Shown piece after piece: positions 1-8,896 of a stretch of DNA of 42,421 nucleotides. Position 1 is the first letter of the stretch. Every line of letters begins with the position of its first letter. The DNA is from Clostridia bacterium (GTDB lineage: Bacteria; Bacillota; Clostridia; Lachnospirales; Lachnospiraceae): positions 1 to 42,421 of the forward strand of contig SAAB01000026.1 in NCBI GenBank assembly GCA_009929615.1, read 5' to 3'. Position numbers and translations under genes: made by a program. The notes beneath the pieces were generated by a model, which saw only the letters and a list, made by a program, of their open reading frames with translations, searched no databases and was not told the DNA's origin.

Positions 1-75
1 TTTTATTGTTTAATTGTCAATGTTCAGTTGTGTTGCCATTTCTTTCGTGCAACTTTTATAGAATACCATAATCGC

Positions 76-90
76 TGTTGACTGTCAACA
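76..90. repeat. Short perfect palindrome
   Basis: TGTTGAC and GTCAACA flank a single T, in AT-rich DNA downstream of the tRNA-Ser gene. With a one-base centre it would fold poorly as an RNA hairpin, so a protein-binding DNA palindrome is as likely as a terminator. No gene is visible in 1-170. Confidence 0.25.
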
Positions 91-170
91 CTTTTTTAAA
101 TTTTTTGAGCAACTATTTTTACTCATGTTGTCACCTGAATTGAAAGAGTTTTCAACAGGAAAACAACGAG

Positions 171-258
171 CGGAGAAGGAGGGATTTGAACCCTCGCGCC
201 GCGTAAACGACCTATACCCTTAGCAGGGGCACCTCTTCGGCCTCTTGAGTACTTCTCC
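171..258 (-). tRNA. tRNA-Ser (anticodon GCU)
   Basis: The minus strand folds into a class II tRNA of 88 nt. The acceptor stem pairs GGAGAAG with CTTCTCC, the discriminator is G, and the anticodon loop CTGCTAA gives GCU, which reads AGC/AGU serine codons. A long variable arm follows, as expected for tRNA-Ser, and the T loop reads GTTCAAATC. CCA is not encoded. It is a single gene with its own strong promoter immediately upstream. Confidence 0.96.
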
Positions 259-308
259 GAATTGATAAAAACTATGAAATTTTTACCGCACTTTTACAGT
301 GCTTGTCT

Positions 309-337
309 ATTATAATATAAAGAAAGTGCCTTGTCAA
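309..337 (-). promoter_or_regulatory. Promoter of the tRNA-Ser gene
   Basis: On the minus strand TTGACA (332-337) and TATAAT (309-314) are separated by exactly 17 bp. Both hexamers are full sigma-A consensus. Transcription should start near 302, about 44 nt before the mature tRNA end at 258. Confidence 0.85.
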
Positions 338-439
338 CGGCTTTTCTGTACAAAATTTAGCCTTTTTTTTCGCCATACAACATGTGGGATTCTTTCTTTA
401 AATATAGATTACATCTAGTAAATTTCTGCAAAAATTTCT

Positions 440-997
440 TTATATTTCTATTGTTCGATAGTCTTTAACAACCGTTTCATACAAATTATTGCCCGTTGAA
501 TCAATAACAACGATTGCCGGAAGATTTTCCACCTCCAGCTTTCTTATAGCCTCTGTACCCAAATCGTCATAAGCTATAACTTCCGCTTTCTTTATCTGTT
601 TCGAAAGAATCGCACCTGCACCACCAACTGCCGCAAAATATACAGCACCGTTTTTCACAATGGCATCAATAACTTCCTGAGACCTTTTTCCTTTACCTAT
701 CATTCCTTTTAGACCGCTGTCCATTAATAAAGGTGCATACTTATCCATACGGCTGCTGGTTGTTGGTCCTGCGGAACCAATTGGGTGTCCTTCTCTGGCA
801 GGAGATGGTCCCATATAATAAATAACATTATGATTTAAATCGAGTGGAAACTCTTCATTTGCAAGCATTGATTCATAAATCCGTTTATGTGCTGCATCTC
901 TGGCCGTATAAATAGTTCCACTTATATAAACATAATCGCCAGCTTTTAAATCTTTAATTTCTTCATCCTTTAAGGGTGCGTTAATATATTTTTCCAT
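440..997 (-). CDS. Fumarate hydratase class I, beta subunit (C-terminal domain type)
   Basis: This 185-residue protein is the small subunit of the two-subunit, oxygen-sensitive iron-sulfur fumarase/tartrate dehydratase family, which reversibly hydrates fumarate to malate. The family signature around GSAGPTTSSRMDKY lies near residues 75-88, followed by a Gly/Lys-rich segment (GMIGKGKRS) and the AAVGGAGA stretch. The length is normal for a stand-alone beta subunit. The ATG is preceded by a GAGGGGA ribosome site. It lies 16 nt after the alpha subunit on the same strand, so the two are almost certainly co-transcribed and form one enzyme. Substrate (fumarate versus tartrate) cannot be fixed from sequence alone, but fumarase is usual in anaerobic Firmicutes with this layout. 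Confidence 0.93.
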   Translation of the reverse strand: MEKYINAPLKDEEIKDLKAGDYVYISGTIYTARDAAHKRIYESMLANEEFPLDLNHNVIYYMGPSPAREGHPIGSAGPTTSSRMDKYAPLLMDSGLKGMIGKGKRSQEVIDAIVKNGAVYFAAVGGAGAILSKQIKKAEVIAYDDLGTEAIRKLEVENLPAIVVIDSTGNNLYETVVKDYRTIEI

Positions 998-1013
998 TGA
1001 ACTTTCCCCTCTC

Positions 1014-1856
1014 CTATAATTCCCGGCTTACATGACGGTTTACATGGCAGCAAATATTGATAGCAACAGGAAGTCCCGCAATATGTGTTGGATAGGTTTC
1101 TATATTAATAGCCATTGCAGTAACTGTACCACCTAATCCACCCGGTCCAATGCCCAGTTGATTGATTTTATCGAGCATCTCTATTTCCAGCTCCTTTATA
1201 TAGGAAACTTCTGAATGAGTGCCGGCTTCTCTGGTCAATGCGTGCTTTGCCATGATCGCACATTTTTCAAAGTCTCCCCCGATACCAACACCAACAACTA
1301 ATGGTGGACAGGCATTTGGTCCTGCTGCATCCACTGTTTCGAGAATAACCTTTTTCACACCTTCAATACCATCTGCTGGTTTCAACATGCAGACACGGCT
1401 CATATTCTCACTCCCAAAACCTTTTGGTGCCAGGGTTATTTTAAAACTATCCCCGGGAACAATGGTATAGTGAACAATTGCCGGCGTATTGTCATTTGTA
1501 TTCTTTCTATAAATAGGGTCCTCTACAACAGACTTTCTTAAAAATCCTTCAATATATCCTTTTCTAACCCCTTCATTAATGGCATCTTCCAAATAACCAT
1601 CAACAATATGAACCTCCTGGCCCATCTCCACAAATAAAATTGCCATTCCTGTATCCTGGCATATCGGAATCATTTCTTCTCCGGCAATCTTAAGGTTGTC
1701 TTCAAGCTGCTTTAATACTTGTTTACCTAAAGGGGATTTTTCTGTGTCTATTGCATGATTCATTGCTGCCGCCATATCTTCTGACAAAAAATGAGTTGCC
1801 TGAATGCACATATCACGAACGGTATCCTGAATCGTCTGACAAGATAATTCTCTCAT
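1014..1856 (-). CDS. Fumarate hydratase class I, alpha subunit
   Basis: This large subunit carries the [4Fe-4S] cluster of class I fumarase. Three cysteines typical of the cluster are visible: one in PICQDTG near residue 66, one in NACPPLVVGVGIGG near residue 184, and the CC of INICCHVNRH near residues 269-270. The chosen ATG at 1856 has an AGGAGG site 8 nt upstream. A TTG two codons earlier sits too close to that site. Length is 280 residues, normal for a separate alpha subunit. It is first in a two-gene operon with the beta subunit downstream. The role is central carbon metabolism (malate/fumarate interconversion) in the cytoplasm. Confidence 0.94.
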   Translation of the reverse strand: MRELSCQTIQDTVRDMCIQATHFLSEDMAAAMNHAIDTEKSPLGKQVLKQLEDNLKIAGEEMIPICQDTGMAILFVEMGQEVHIVDGYLEDAINEGVRKGYIEGFLRKSVVEDPIYRKNTNDNTPAIVHYTIVPGDSFKITLAPKGFGSENMSRVCMLKPADGIEGVKKVILETVDAAGPNACPPLVVGVGIGGDFEKCAIMAKHALTREAGTHSEVSYIKELEIEMLDKINQLGIGPGGLGGTVTAMAINIETYPTHIAGLPVAINICCHVNRHVSREL

Positions 1857-1877
1857 ATTCAATGCCTCCTGTTCAAA

Positions 1878-1895
1878 ATTATATCTGTATTACAG
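1878..1895 (-). promoter_or_regulatory. Probable fumarase -10 box with adjoining palindrome
   Basis: The minus strand has TATAAT at 1878-1883, but no good -35 box lies 17 bp upstream. An 11-bp palindrome, CTGTATTACAG (1885-1895), sits in the spacer where a regulator could bind. A promoter that depends on an activator or is blocked by a repressor would fit; this is inference. Confidence 0.4.
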
Positions 1896-1900
1896 AATAC

Positions 1901-1936
1901 CGCACTCCCATTTATTATTCAATAAAAAAGAGTGCG
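1901..1936. repeat. Inverted repeat between fumarase and the secreted peptidase
   Basis: CGCACTC (1901-1907) is the reverse complement of GAGTGCG (1930-1936), with a 22-nt AT-rich middle. The run of T seen on the minus strand lies inside the loop, not after the stem, so it is not a classical terminator. It lies between two minus-strand genes and could still be a processing or regulatory site. Confidence 0.35.
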
Positions 1937-1952
1937 ATATTTTAAATTTCAT

Positions 1953-3257
1953 TTATCCAATTTGGCAGCCAACCTCTACAGTAATTACAGGAGTACCATT
2001 GACAACATCCCGTGCAACACGCAAACCGTCTTTCTGAACACTTTCCATACGTTCATTACTTTCAACCATGTTGACTCCATTCATTCCGTTCATTGCTTTT
2101 ACTATAGCATTATAAAAGTTTTCACTATGAATCATACTTGCTTCACTGTCATCATTATACTGGTAAATCCACATGACATCTTCAACTGAACATTCTGTCG
2201 TAAAAAATGTGTACACTTTTCCTGATTTAGAAAACAGAGTATCAATATTATATCCATAGACATACTCACTGCTTTCTACCGGTGCTCCTACATGGTCAAT
2301 AATTTGTTCAGGGGACTGAAAAAGCAGATCCATCATCACATAAATGCTATTTTGAATGTCTAATTCAGATGGTATTGCTTCACTTACCTTTGTTCCTGAA
2401 GTTGTGAAAGACTGGACATCCCCCAGATATTCTGTGCCGTTATCCACAACAAAGAATCTGTATTTATAAGTTGTCCCCGGTTCTAAGGAAATTCCTAACT
2501 CAGCATTTAAATCATACCACATATTAAAACGTGTTTCCGAACGAACACAATCTTCAAGATGATATTTTAATAATTCATCATTTTCATTCCAAACGTAACA
2601 TCCCACCTGTTTTACTGTAACCCCATTTGGATTATTTACCTTTGCATACAGAACAGCATTTGTCTCTGACACATTCTGTTCACCATATTCAATCCCATAA
2701 TTTGCTGCAGGAGCGACACTTTCCTGTCCACCTTCATTTCCATTCCACCGAAAGAAAGTATATCTGCTGTCATCCAGACGGATTTTAGCATTAACCATTG
2801 CATTGCTATAGGAACTGTCCCAGGCATTCTGCTGGATAACTGTAACACGGCCATCTCCGGTAACTTCTTTGACAATTGCCCAGTGCACACTCACATTATC
2901 TTTCACGATATCCCCCACCTTTGGTGTATTTGTAGCATAAAATTCGCCGCTGTCAATAAGTGGTGTTGAATAAATACTGTTTAATCCATACACATCTCTT
3001 CCAAACACCTGACCATAAAATCTCTTAACAAATGCTGCACAGGAATATGTTCCATCTGTATCCATCCATGTTCCATAAGGCTGATACATTGCATCTACTG
3101 TCACACCATTAACGGTAATACTATCCACAACTCCTGATGCAATTGAAACATAATCTGCATCTTCCATAAATGCCAGTGCCTGCATCGGGCAAACGCCTGT
3201 AAATAACATAATAGCTGCCATCATTCCCATAGCCTTTGATTTCCATTTTCCTAACAT
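1953..3257 (-). CDS. Secreted CHAP-like cysteine peptidase/amidase with fibronectin-like domain
   Basis: This is a 434-residue exported protein. Residues 1-29 form a signal peptide (positive start, hydrophobic core, ALA cleavage site). Residues 60-170 resemble a CHAP/NlpC-P60 papain-fold domain: Cys73 in YSCAAFV, His125 in VHWAIV and Asn144 in QQNAW can form the Cys-His-Asn triad. Residues about 188-290 form an Ig/fibronectin-III-like domain ending LGDVQSFTTSG. The C-terminal 140 residues are unassigned. Such enzymes usually cut peptidoglycan stem peptides or cross-bridges. The ATG has AGGAGG 8 nt upstream. It is divergent from the Ser/Thr kinase gene, with 142 nt between the starts. The substrate is unknown. 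Confidence 0.7.
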   Translation of the reverse strand: MLGKWKSKAMGMMAAIMLFTGVCPMQALAFMEDADYVSIASGVVDSITVNGVTVDAMYQPYGTWMDTDGTYSCAAFVKRFYGQVFGRDVYGLNSIYSTPLIDSGEFYATNTPKVGDIVKDNVSVHWAIVKEVTGDGRVTVIQQNAWDSSYSNAMVNAKIRLDDSRYTFFRWNGNEGGQESVAPAANYGIEYGEQNVSETNAVLYAKVNNPNGVTVKQVGCYVWNENDELLKYHLEDCVRSETRFNMWYDLNAELGISLEPGTTYKYRFFVVDNGTEYLGDVQSFTTSGTKVSEAIPSELDIQNSIYVMMDLLFQSPEQIIDHVGAPVESSEYVYGYNIDTLFSKSGKVYTFFTTECSVEDVMWIYQYNDDSEASMIHSENFYNAIVKAMNGMNGVNMVESNERMESVQKDGLRVARDVVNGTPVITVEVGCQIG

Positions 3258-3338
3258 ATTTTCATCCTCCTAAACGATATTCAGATCAGGTACCTTTTCT
3301 GTAATTCCAATATATCATAGGGAAAATATAAATTTGTT

Positions 3339-3366
3339 TTTACAGCCTTTTAAATCGTGATATAAT
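3339..3366 (+). promoter_or_regulatory. Promoter of the kinase operon
   Basis: TTTACA (3339-3344) and TATAAT (3361-3366) with a 16-bp spacer lie just upstream of the kinase gene, in the intergenic region shared with the divergent peptidase gene. Confidence 0.6.
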
Positions 3367-3399
3367 GATTAAAACTATCTTATTTTGGAGGTTCATGCA

Positions 3400-6201
3400 T
3401 TGAACGGAGCAAAGAAACATCAACTGCAGCCCGGAACACTTCTGGACGACAGATATCTTATAGAAAAAGTTCTCGGAGAAGGCGGTTTTGGAATTACATA
3501 TGCCGGTGTCAACCAGCGTATTAATGTCAAGGTGGCCATTAAAGAGTTTTATTGGCGGGATTATGTTACTCGGGATATCGATAATTCTCCGGAAATATCT
3601 ATCATTTCTGAAGATAATCAGGACATGATTGCGAATGCCAAAGAAAAATTTATGAAAGAAGCACGGGTTATTGGTGATTTCATTGATGAATCAAGTATTG
3701 TAGACGTTACCGACTACTTTGAAGCTAACAATACAGCCTACATCGTCATGAACTATCTGGATGGTGTAACCTTAAAAGGCTATCTTCGAAATAAAGAACC
3801 TCTGGCTGCCGAAACCATTTTCCGAAAAATGATTCCTATTATGGAAGGACTCAGTAAAGTTCATAGCTGTGGTATCATTCACCGGGATATAAGCCCTGAC
3901 AACATTATGATGGCACCGGATGGCAACTTAAAGCTCCTTGATTTCGGGGCTGCAAGAGATTACTCTGCCCTTCGGGACAAGAGTTACTCTGTTATTGTAA
4001 AAGGCGGCTATGCCCCTGTTGAACAGTATAACAGCAACAGCATCCAAGGCCCTTGGACCGATATCTATGCCTTATGTGCAACTCTTTATGAATGTATTAC
4101 CGGACAACTTCCGGATGATGCCCTTCAAAGAGTCTTTCATGATGAGCTAAAAAAACCATCAGAACTAAATATTAAGATAGATAAAGACCTTGAAAAAATT
4201 TTATGGAAAGGCCTAAGTGTTTCTCCGGAAGACCGTTACCAGTCTATGGATGAAATGATTGAAGATATTCAAAAAATCTTAAAAGATGAAGTCCCTGAAC
4301 AGAAGAAAAGCAAATGGAAACTTCCAGTTATCATTGCCTGTATTTGTGCGACACTCATTATTGCACTTACGTCTGCCTATATTTATGCAGATAACCATAT
4401 TGCTTCCTTTAAATTTCGGGGCATACAGACGGAAACCGTTGTCCTTATCCCGGATGAGAATATGTCTGCTAAAGAATACCAGACAGCAAAAGAAATTATC
4501 AGTGACCGGTTAAATATTTTAGCTGGAGAAGATAACTATCTGATTCAGGAAGATAAAGATAGTAATTTAACCATTATTACTCCTCTGGATATCTACCATA
4601 ATAAAGATGTAGCGACCATTATAAAGTCCTTTATAAGCCGTCCTGCCCGTCTATTCGTTTCTCCTATAGATGGCAGTCCGATTGAGATTACCCCCGAGGA
4701 TTTTGTTGATATTGAAAAGTATTTCGGAAAAGCGGACGGTATTATCCCATCTGAATGGAATTTGCCCGAAAATGAAGATTACACTTACTATGAATTAAAA
4801 CTTTCCGATGAAAAAACCGAAGTTCTTCTTAATCTTATGGATAACTCCAACAAAATCAATTTTTATCAGGATATCGATAAATACTCCCCTGTGTTATCCT
4901 TAACCTGCTACTACCAGGCAAGTTCTAAAACCTTTGCTTTTGTCGAAGAAAACGATAGTTTTGTTACAGCCTTAAAATATAATTTAAGTCACGATAAATT
5001 TTCTTTAGCCTTCAGTGTTATGGGTGAAATTGCCGCTCAATGGGAAAATGCCAGCCAGTCCCTTATGGCCGGTGCCAATCAGGTTAATGAAGATGCTATT
5101 GCTGACCCGGCAGTCTATTTAAAATACACCACATACCTCTCAGATATTTCCAAAGGACAGTGGTATAATGTTATTGCCGATATAAAAACCCGAATGGATG
5201 CATTAGAAATACCTTATGCTTTCGGCATTGCTAATGATAATGAACATTCTTTTACTATTAAAATTGCTAAAGAGCAGGCTTCTTTTGAAACCTCCTATAT
5301 TCTTGGCACAAATATAATAAATCTTATGGATGTATGGAAAAACAGTACTTATCCTTTTTTAGATGGTCTGTCTATAGAATCTTTAACCGACGGAACCTAT
5401 AGTCTCAAAGTTAAAATATCGGAATATAGCACAGAAAGGCTGACAGAAGCCACTCAGGCTACACTAAATGGCAGTTCCCATGACCTGTATTTGAATATCG
5501 GTGGATGTAATTTATTTAAACTGTCTCTTTCTGAACCATTAACTGAAGATTCTATTCTATTCACCCAGTTTAATCGTTCAGAAAATTCTCAAATTACCAC
5601 AGAGAATCTTCCTTTTTTAAATTACATAGACAGTATAATCACTTTTACAAATCTGCCAACCTCTTATTCCCTGAATTCTTCTTATGCAACTACAGAAAAT
5701 GGCCAGATTGATTTGGAATACAATTTACAGAATCATTCTCTTTTTGGGCTGAATCAGGAAAATAATGTCACCAAAGAAGTAAAACGGCTTTTTCCGGATT
5801 GCACCGTGACAGAATACTATGAATCTGATTTTAAATCTTTAGACGTAACCTTTCATCAAGATTTAAACACAGATTTCATTAAAAATACATTAAATGCGAT
5901 TCAGGAATTTTATAATACTTGTTCTTCAGATTTGGAACAATACTATGCCATTCGTTTTTATTGGTCTAAAAACACAAATCAAAATTTATTTACTGCCAGA
6001 ATAATTAAAAGTCTTATAAACCAGCATATGATACTTACTGGAACACTTCGGGGTACTATGATGGAACCCCATTATACAGAACTTCAGAATTATCTCTCAA
6101 ACAGCGATTTTTATAAATCTCTTGGAGATTATGGCTGGGAGATTGGAAATACTGACTTTGAATTTACAACAGAAACCGAAGAGGAGGCTGTAACCCAATG
6201 A
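3400..6201 (+). CDS. Membrane Ser/Thr protein kinase with SecD-like extracytoplasmic region
   Basis: This is a Hanks-type kinase of 933 residues. The kinase domain (about 19-295) has the glycine loop GEGGFGITYAG (26-36), Lys48 in VAIKEF, Glu87, the catalytic loop HRDISPDN (161-168) and DFG (181-183), so it should be active. A basic stop and one membrane helix (308-330) follow, placing about 600 residues outside the cell. The outer part has no PASTA repeats. Segments such as AKEIISDRLNIL (about 362-373) and a later GGCNLFKLSLSEPLTEDS resemble the P1 fold of SecD; that is my reading by eye. The start is TTG at 3400 with GGAGG 8 nt upstream; a TTG at 3385 overlaps the ribosome site and is rejected. 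It overlaps the next gene by 4 nt. Confidence 0.88.
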   Translation: MNGAKKHQLQPGTLLDDRYLIEKVLGEGGFGITYAGVNQRINVKVAIKEFYWRDYVTRDIDNSPEISIISEDNQDMIANAKEKFMKEARVIGDFIDESSIVDVTDYFEANNTAYIVMNYLDGVTLKGYLRNKEPLAAETIFRKMIPIMEGLSKVHSCGIIHRDISPDNIMMAPDGNLKLLDFGAARDYSALRDKSYSVIVKGGYAPVEQYNSNSIQGPWTDIYALCATLYECITGQLPDDALQRVFHDELKKPSELNIKIDKDLEKILWKGLSVSPEDRYQSMDEMIEDIQKILKDEVPEQKKSKWKLPVIIACICATLIIALTSAYIYADNHIASFKFRGIQTETVVLIPDENMSAKEYQTAKEIISDRLNILAGEDNYLIQEDKDSNLTIITPLDIYHNKDVATIIKSFISRPARLFVSPIDGSPIEITPEDFVDIEKYFGKADGIIPSEWNLPENEDYTYYELKLSDEKTEVLLNLMDNSNKINFYQDIDKYSPVLSLTCYYQASSKTFAFVEENDSFVTALKYNLSHDKFSLAFSVMGEIAAQWENASQSLMAGANQVNEDAIADPAVYLKYTTYLSDISKGQWYNVIADIKTRMDALEIPYAFGIANDNEHSFTIKIAKEQASFETSYILGTNIINLMDVWKNSTYPFLDGLSIESLTDGTYSLKVKISEYSTERLTEATQATLNGSSHDLYLNIGGCNLFKLSLSEPLTEDSILFTQFNRSENSQITTENLPFLNYIDSIITFTNLPTSYSLNSSYATTENGQIDLEYNLQNHSLFGLNQENNVTKEVKRLFPDCTVTEYYESDFKSLDVTFHQDLNTDFIKNTLNAIQEFYNTCSSDLEQYYAIRFYWSKNTNQNLFTARIIKSLINQHMILTGTLRGTMMEPHYTELQNYLSNSDFYKSLGDYGWEIGNTDFEFTTETEEEAVTQ

Positions 6202-7577
6202 CATCAAAAGACCAGCTATCTGTATTTGAAAAGATGATGTCGGATATGACAAGTCCATCCGGCAATGAATCTATTTTAGACGAATGCATGACATTTCGCC
6301 CGGATTTAATTAAAAAGATTCCTTTGAGATTCCGTCTTATTGCTTTAGGCTTTTTAAAAAAATACTCTCTTGAAGAATTAAATGAAAAATTAAAAGAAGA
6401 AGGCTGTGCTCAGCTCTATTCTCGAAGCTTTTGGGAATCCAGTTTAATTTTTGCTTTTTCAAACCATATGTCCTTTAAAGAATGGAAGGATTTACAAGCT
6501 GTTTGTGAAGATATTCGAAATGATTCTACTATCGACAGCCCTTATTTTAAAGAAAACACAATTTCTTTAAAGGAACTCGACCGGTACATATCCGAAAATT
6601 CCGATGAACATACACACTTTATGGCCACCCGCCATCTTACGATTCAAATGGAAAAGCAGATTAAAGAAATGGAAAATGATACGGACAGATTCCGCCAGTT
6701 TCTTCGCAACAATCTTCATTCCTTCAGTTTAGTGCGTGAAAAGACCCGTTATTATTTTTGTAAATATCTATACTACTATCTTGAAAATATTATGGATTGC
6801 TACATATCTTCTATGTCTTCAAAAAAGAATATGGAAGATATGTCCGCTGATATTATGGTATTTAAAAGTCTGAATAACATGAAAAAACAGGCAAAAACTG
6901 AAGATGCCATTCATGAGTTTCTCTACAACACAGGTATTTCATGTAAGAAGATTTTTAACGATTTTAACTACTATTACTTTGAATATGTGTCCTTAGACTG
7001 GATTGAGATTCTTCTAGAGTACTATGGAAATCTGGACAATCTTCCAAAGGACGAAAAAGAAAAGCTGGCTGATGCCTTAAAAAATCATGATGCTTCTTTA
7101 AAAAATATGACCAGTGATGAAATTATCAATTACGAGATTTCAAAAGTATCTGCTGATGAAGAAGCTCTGGATAAAATTTATTCTCTTGATGGGGATAATA
7201 AAGGCTATCAGAAAAATCGTTCCGGTGAGAATACTGTTCGTAAATACATTAAGGGCAATCTCGATATTGACCGGACAACTTTTATCAGCTTTCTTCTTTT
7301 CTTTGGAAATCGAACACCTTTAAAAGAAGAATATCAGATTCATCCGGACCGGTTAAATCGAATTTTAAGAGAGTGTGGTTTTCAGGCATTAAACACCTCT
7401 GATAGTTTTGATGATTTTGTCATTAACTTTTTAAATTCAAAAGAACCTGAAGATTATCTTATGGATGAAGTTACTAAATATGCTTTAAAAGAAGAAAATT
7501 TCTTTTTATATAATACTTATAAATCTTCTGTCAGCTATGAAGAAGAACTACGAAAAATAATGGGAATAAAGAAATAA
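6198..7577 (+). CDS. Cytosolic protein of unknown function, kinase partner
   Basis: I do not recognise a named family for this 459-residue protein. It has no signal peptide or membrane helix, is rich in charged and aromatic residues and is probably all-helical. The C-terminal 110 residues (from about 345) contain a block with FLLFFGNRTPL, HPDRLNRILRECGF and a long acidic helix. I recall similar blocks in clostridial proteins encoded beside signalling kinases, but cannot name it. The start ATG overlaps the kinase stop (ATGA), which implies translational coupling and roughly equal amounts of both proteins. It may be a substrate, adaptor or inhibitor of the kinase; this is inference from the coupling. 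Confidence 0.8.
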   Translation: MTSKDQLSVFEKMMSDMTSPSGNESILDECMTFRPDLIKKIPLRFRLIALGFLKKYSLEELNEKLKEEGCAQLYSRSFWESSLIFAFSNHMSFKEWKDLQAVCEDIRNDSTIDSPYFKENTISLKELDRYISENSDEHTHFMATRHLTIQMEKQIKEMENDTDRFRQFLRNNLHSFSLVREKTRYYFCKYLYYYLENIMDCYISSMSSKKNMEDMSADIMVFKSLNNMKKQAKTEDAIHEFLYNTGISCKKIFNDFNYYYFEYVSLDWIEILLEYYGNLDNLPKDEKEKLADALKNHDASLKNMTSDEIINYEISKVSADEEALDKIYSLDGDNKGYQKNRSGENTVRKYIKGNLDIDRTTFISFLLFFGNRTPLKEEYQIHPDRLNRILRECGFQALNTSDSFDDFVINFLNSKEPEDYLMDEVTKYALKEENFFLYNTYKSSVSYEEELRKIMGIKK

Positions 7578-7590
7578 AAAGGGGCCTCCT

Positions 7591-8850
7591 ATGAATACAT
7601 TACAAGAACATATAAAGAATTATAGATTAACTTTCATCGTATTTATCAAATGGTTTATTGCTTCAATTATCATAGGTATCGTTGTTGGACTGGTAAGTAC
7701 TTTTTTTGCCTATGGCATGTCTTTTGCCACAACCCAGTTTCATACTTACAGTTGGCTTCTTTATCTCCTGCCACTTGGCGGTCTTATTATTGTCGGAATA
7801 TACAAATTACTGGATAATAAGTATAACAGCGGAACCAATCTTATTCTTGCTGCTATCCATTCAAATGAAAAAGTTCCACTGAGAATAACACCATTAATTA
7901 TTGGTTCAACAATAATTACCCACTTATTTGGTGGTTCAGCCGGTCGTGAAGGTGCTGCTCTGCAAATCGGCGGAAGTATCGGTGATTACCTTTCAAAACT
8001 TTTACATATTGATAAATTAGACCGTAAAATTTTTATTATGTGCGGTATGAGTGCTGCTTTTTCAGCTCTCTTTGGGACACCTGTAGCTGCTGCTATTTTT
8101 TCTTTAGAAGTAACAACTGTTGGTATTCTCCATTATAGTGCTTTATTTCCATGTATCTTTTCCAGTGTTATTGCCAACCAGATTGCCCGCCATCTTGGTG
8201 TCGGAGCAGAACGATTTAATGTGGGAATTATTCCGGAATTTAATTTATATCATGGTATTCGTATCATGTTGATTGTTCTGATATGTACAGAAATTGGTGT
8301 TCTTTTCTGTATGTTTCTCCATTATATGGAGAATTTATTTAAGACACGATTTAAAAATGAATATCTGCGTATCATTATTTCCGGGTGTATCATCATCCTG
8401 TTAACTCTCATTGTCGGAACCCGGGATTATAATGGTGCCGGTGTAAATATTATTGAGGCCTGCTTTGAAGGTGAAGTCGTCCCCTATGCTTTTCTATTGA
8501 AAATCATATTTACAGCTGTTACATTATCCGGTGGTTTTAAAGGTGGAGAAATTGTTCCTTCCTTTACCGTCGGTGCCGCCTCAGGCTTTCTCATGGCTTC
8601 TATCTTTGGAATGTCTCCGGGTATATCAACCGCCTGTGGAATGATTGCTGTATTCTGCAGCGTTACAAATTGTCCAATTGCCTCGCTGCTTATTGGACTT
8701 GAGATGTTTGGCTTTGAGGGCATAAACTATTTTATGATTACTGTAGCTCTTGCCCATCTCTTATCTGGCTATCATAGTTTATATCATTCCCAAAAATTTG
8801 CTGTATCAAAAACTCAGCCAATTATATATGACATATTTAATAAAAAATAA
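7591..8850 (+). CDS. CLC-family anion transporter, probably of the fluoride (CLC-F) type
   Basis: This is a 419-residue polytopic membrane protein with roughly ten or more hydrophobic helices. The gating glutamate lies in GSAGREGAALQIGG (Glu120); canonical chloride CLCs have GREGP here, while the REG-small-x-Q form is what I associate with fluoride/proton antiporters. HLFGGSAGRE and the later GGFKGGEIVPSFTVGA also match the CLC-F pattern I remember. The residues at the first selectivity-filter position (SGTNLI, 80-85) are not the GSGIP of chloride types. It starts 13 nt after the preceding gene and is the last gene of the kinase operon. Fluoride specificity is inferred; no fluoride riboswitch was seen upstream. 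Confidence 0.85.
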   Translation: MNTLQEHIKNYRLTFIVFIKWFIASIIIGIVVGLVSTFFAYGMSFATTQFHTYSWLLYLLPLGGLIIVGIYKLLDNKYNSGTNLILAAIHSNEKVPLRITPLIIGSTIITHLFGGSAGREGAALQIGGSIGDYLSKLLHIDKLDRKIFIMCGMSAAFSALFGTPVAAAIFSLEVTTVGILHYSALFPCIFSSVIANQIARHLGVGAERFNVGIIPEFNLYHGIRIMLIVLICTEIGVLFCMFLHYMENLFKTRFKNEYLRIIISGCIIILLTLIVGTRDYNGAGVNIIEACFEGEVVPYAFLLKIIFTAVTLSGGFKGGEIVPSFTVGAASGFLMASIFGMSPGISTACGMIAVFCSVTNCPIASLLIGLEMFGFEGINYFMITVALAHLLSGYHSLYHSQKFAVSKTQPIIYDIFNKK

Positions 8851-8852
8851 AA

Positions 8853-8890
8853 ATAAGCGTTTGAAACAGATTATTGTTTCAAACGCTTAT
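8853..8890. terminator. Long hairpin between convergent genes
   Basis: A perfect 15-bp stem (8853-8867 with 8876-8890) has an 8-nt loop. On the minus strand it is followed by a T-rich run (8852 downwards), so it ends the MBL/gyrA-side transcript well. On the plus strand the following bases are less T-rich, so it is a weaker terminator for the CLC gene. Confidence 0.8.
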
Positions 8891-8896
8891 CTTTAC

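Noticed and set aside
8484-8723. 79-codon minus-strand frame within the CLC gene
   Set aside because: It is a shadow of the transporter gene with no start context or recognisable domain.
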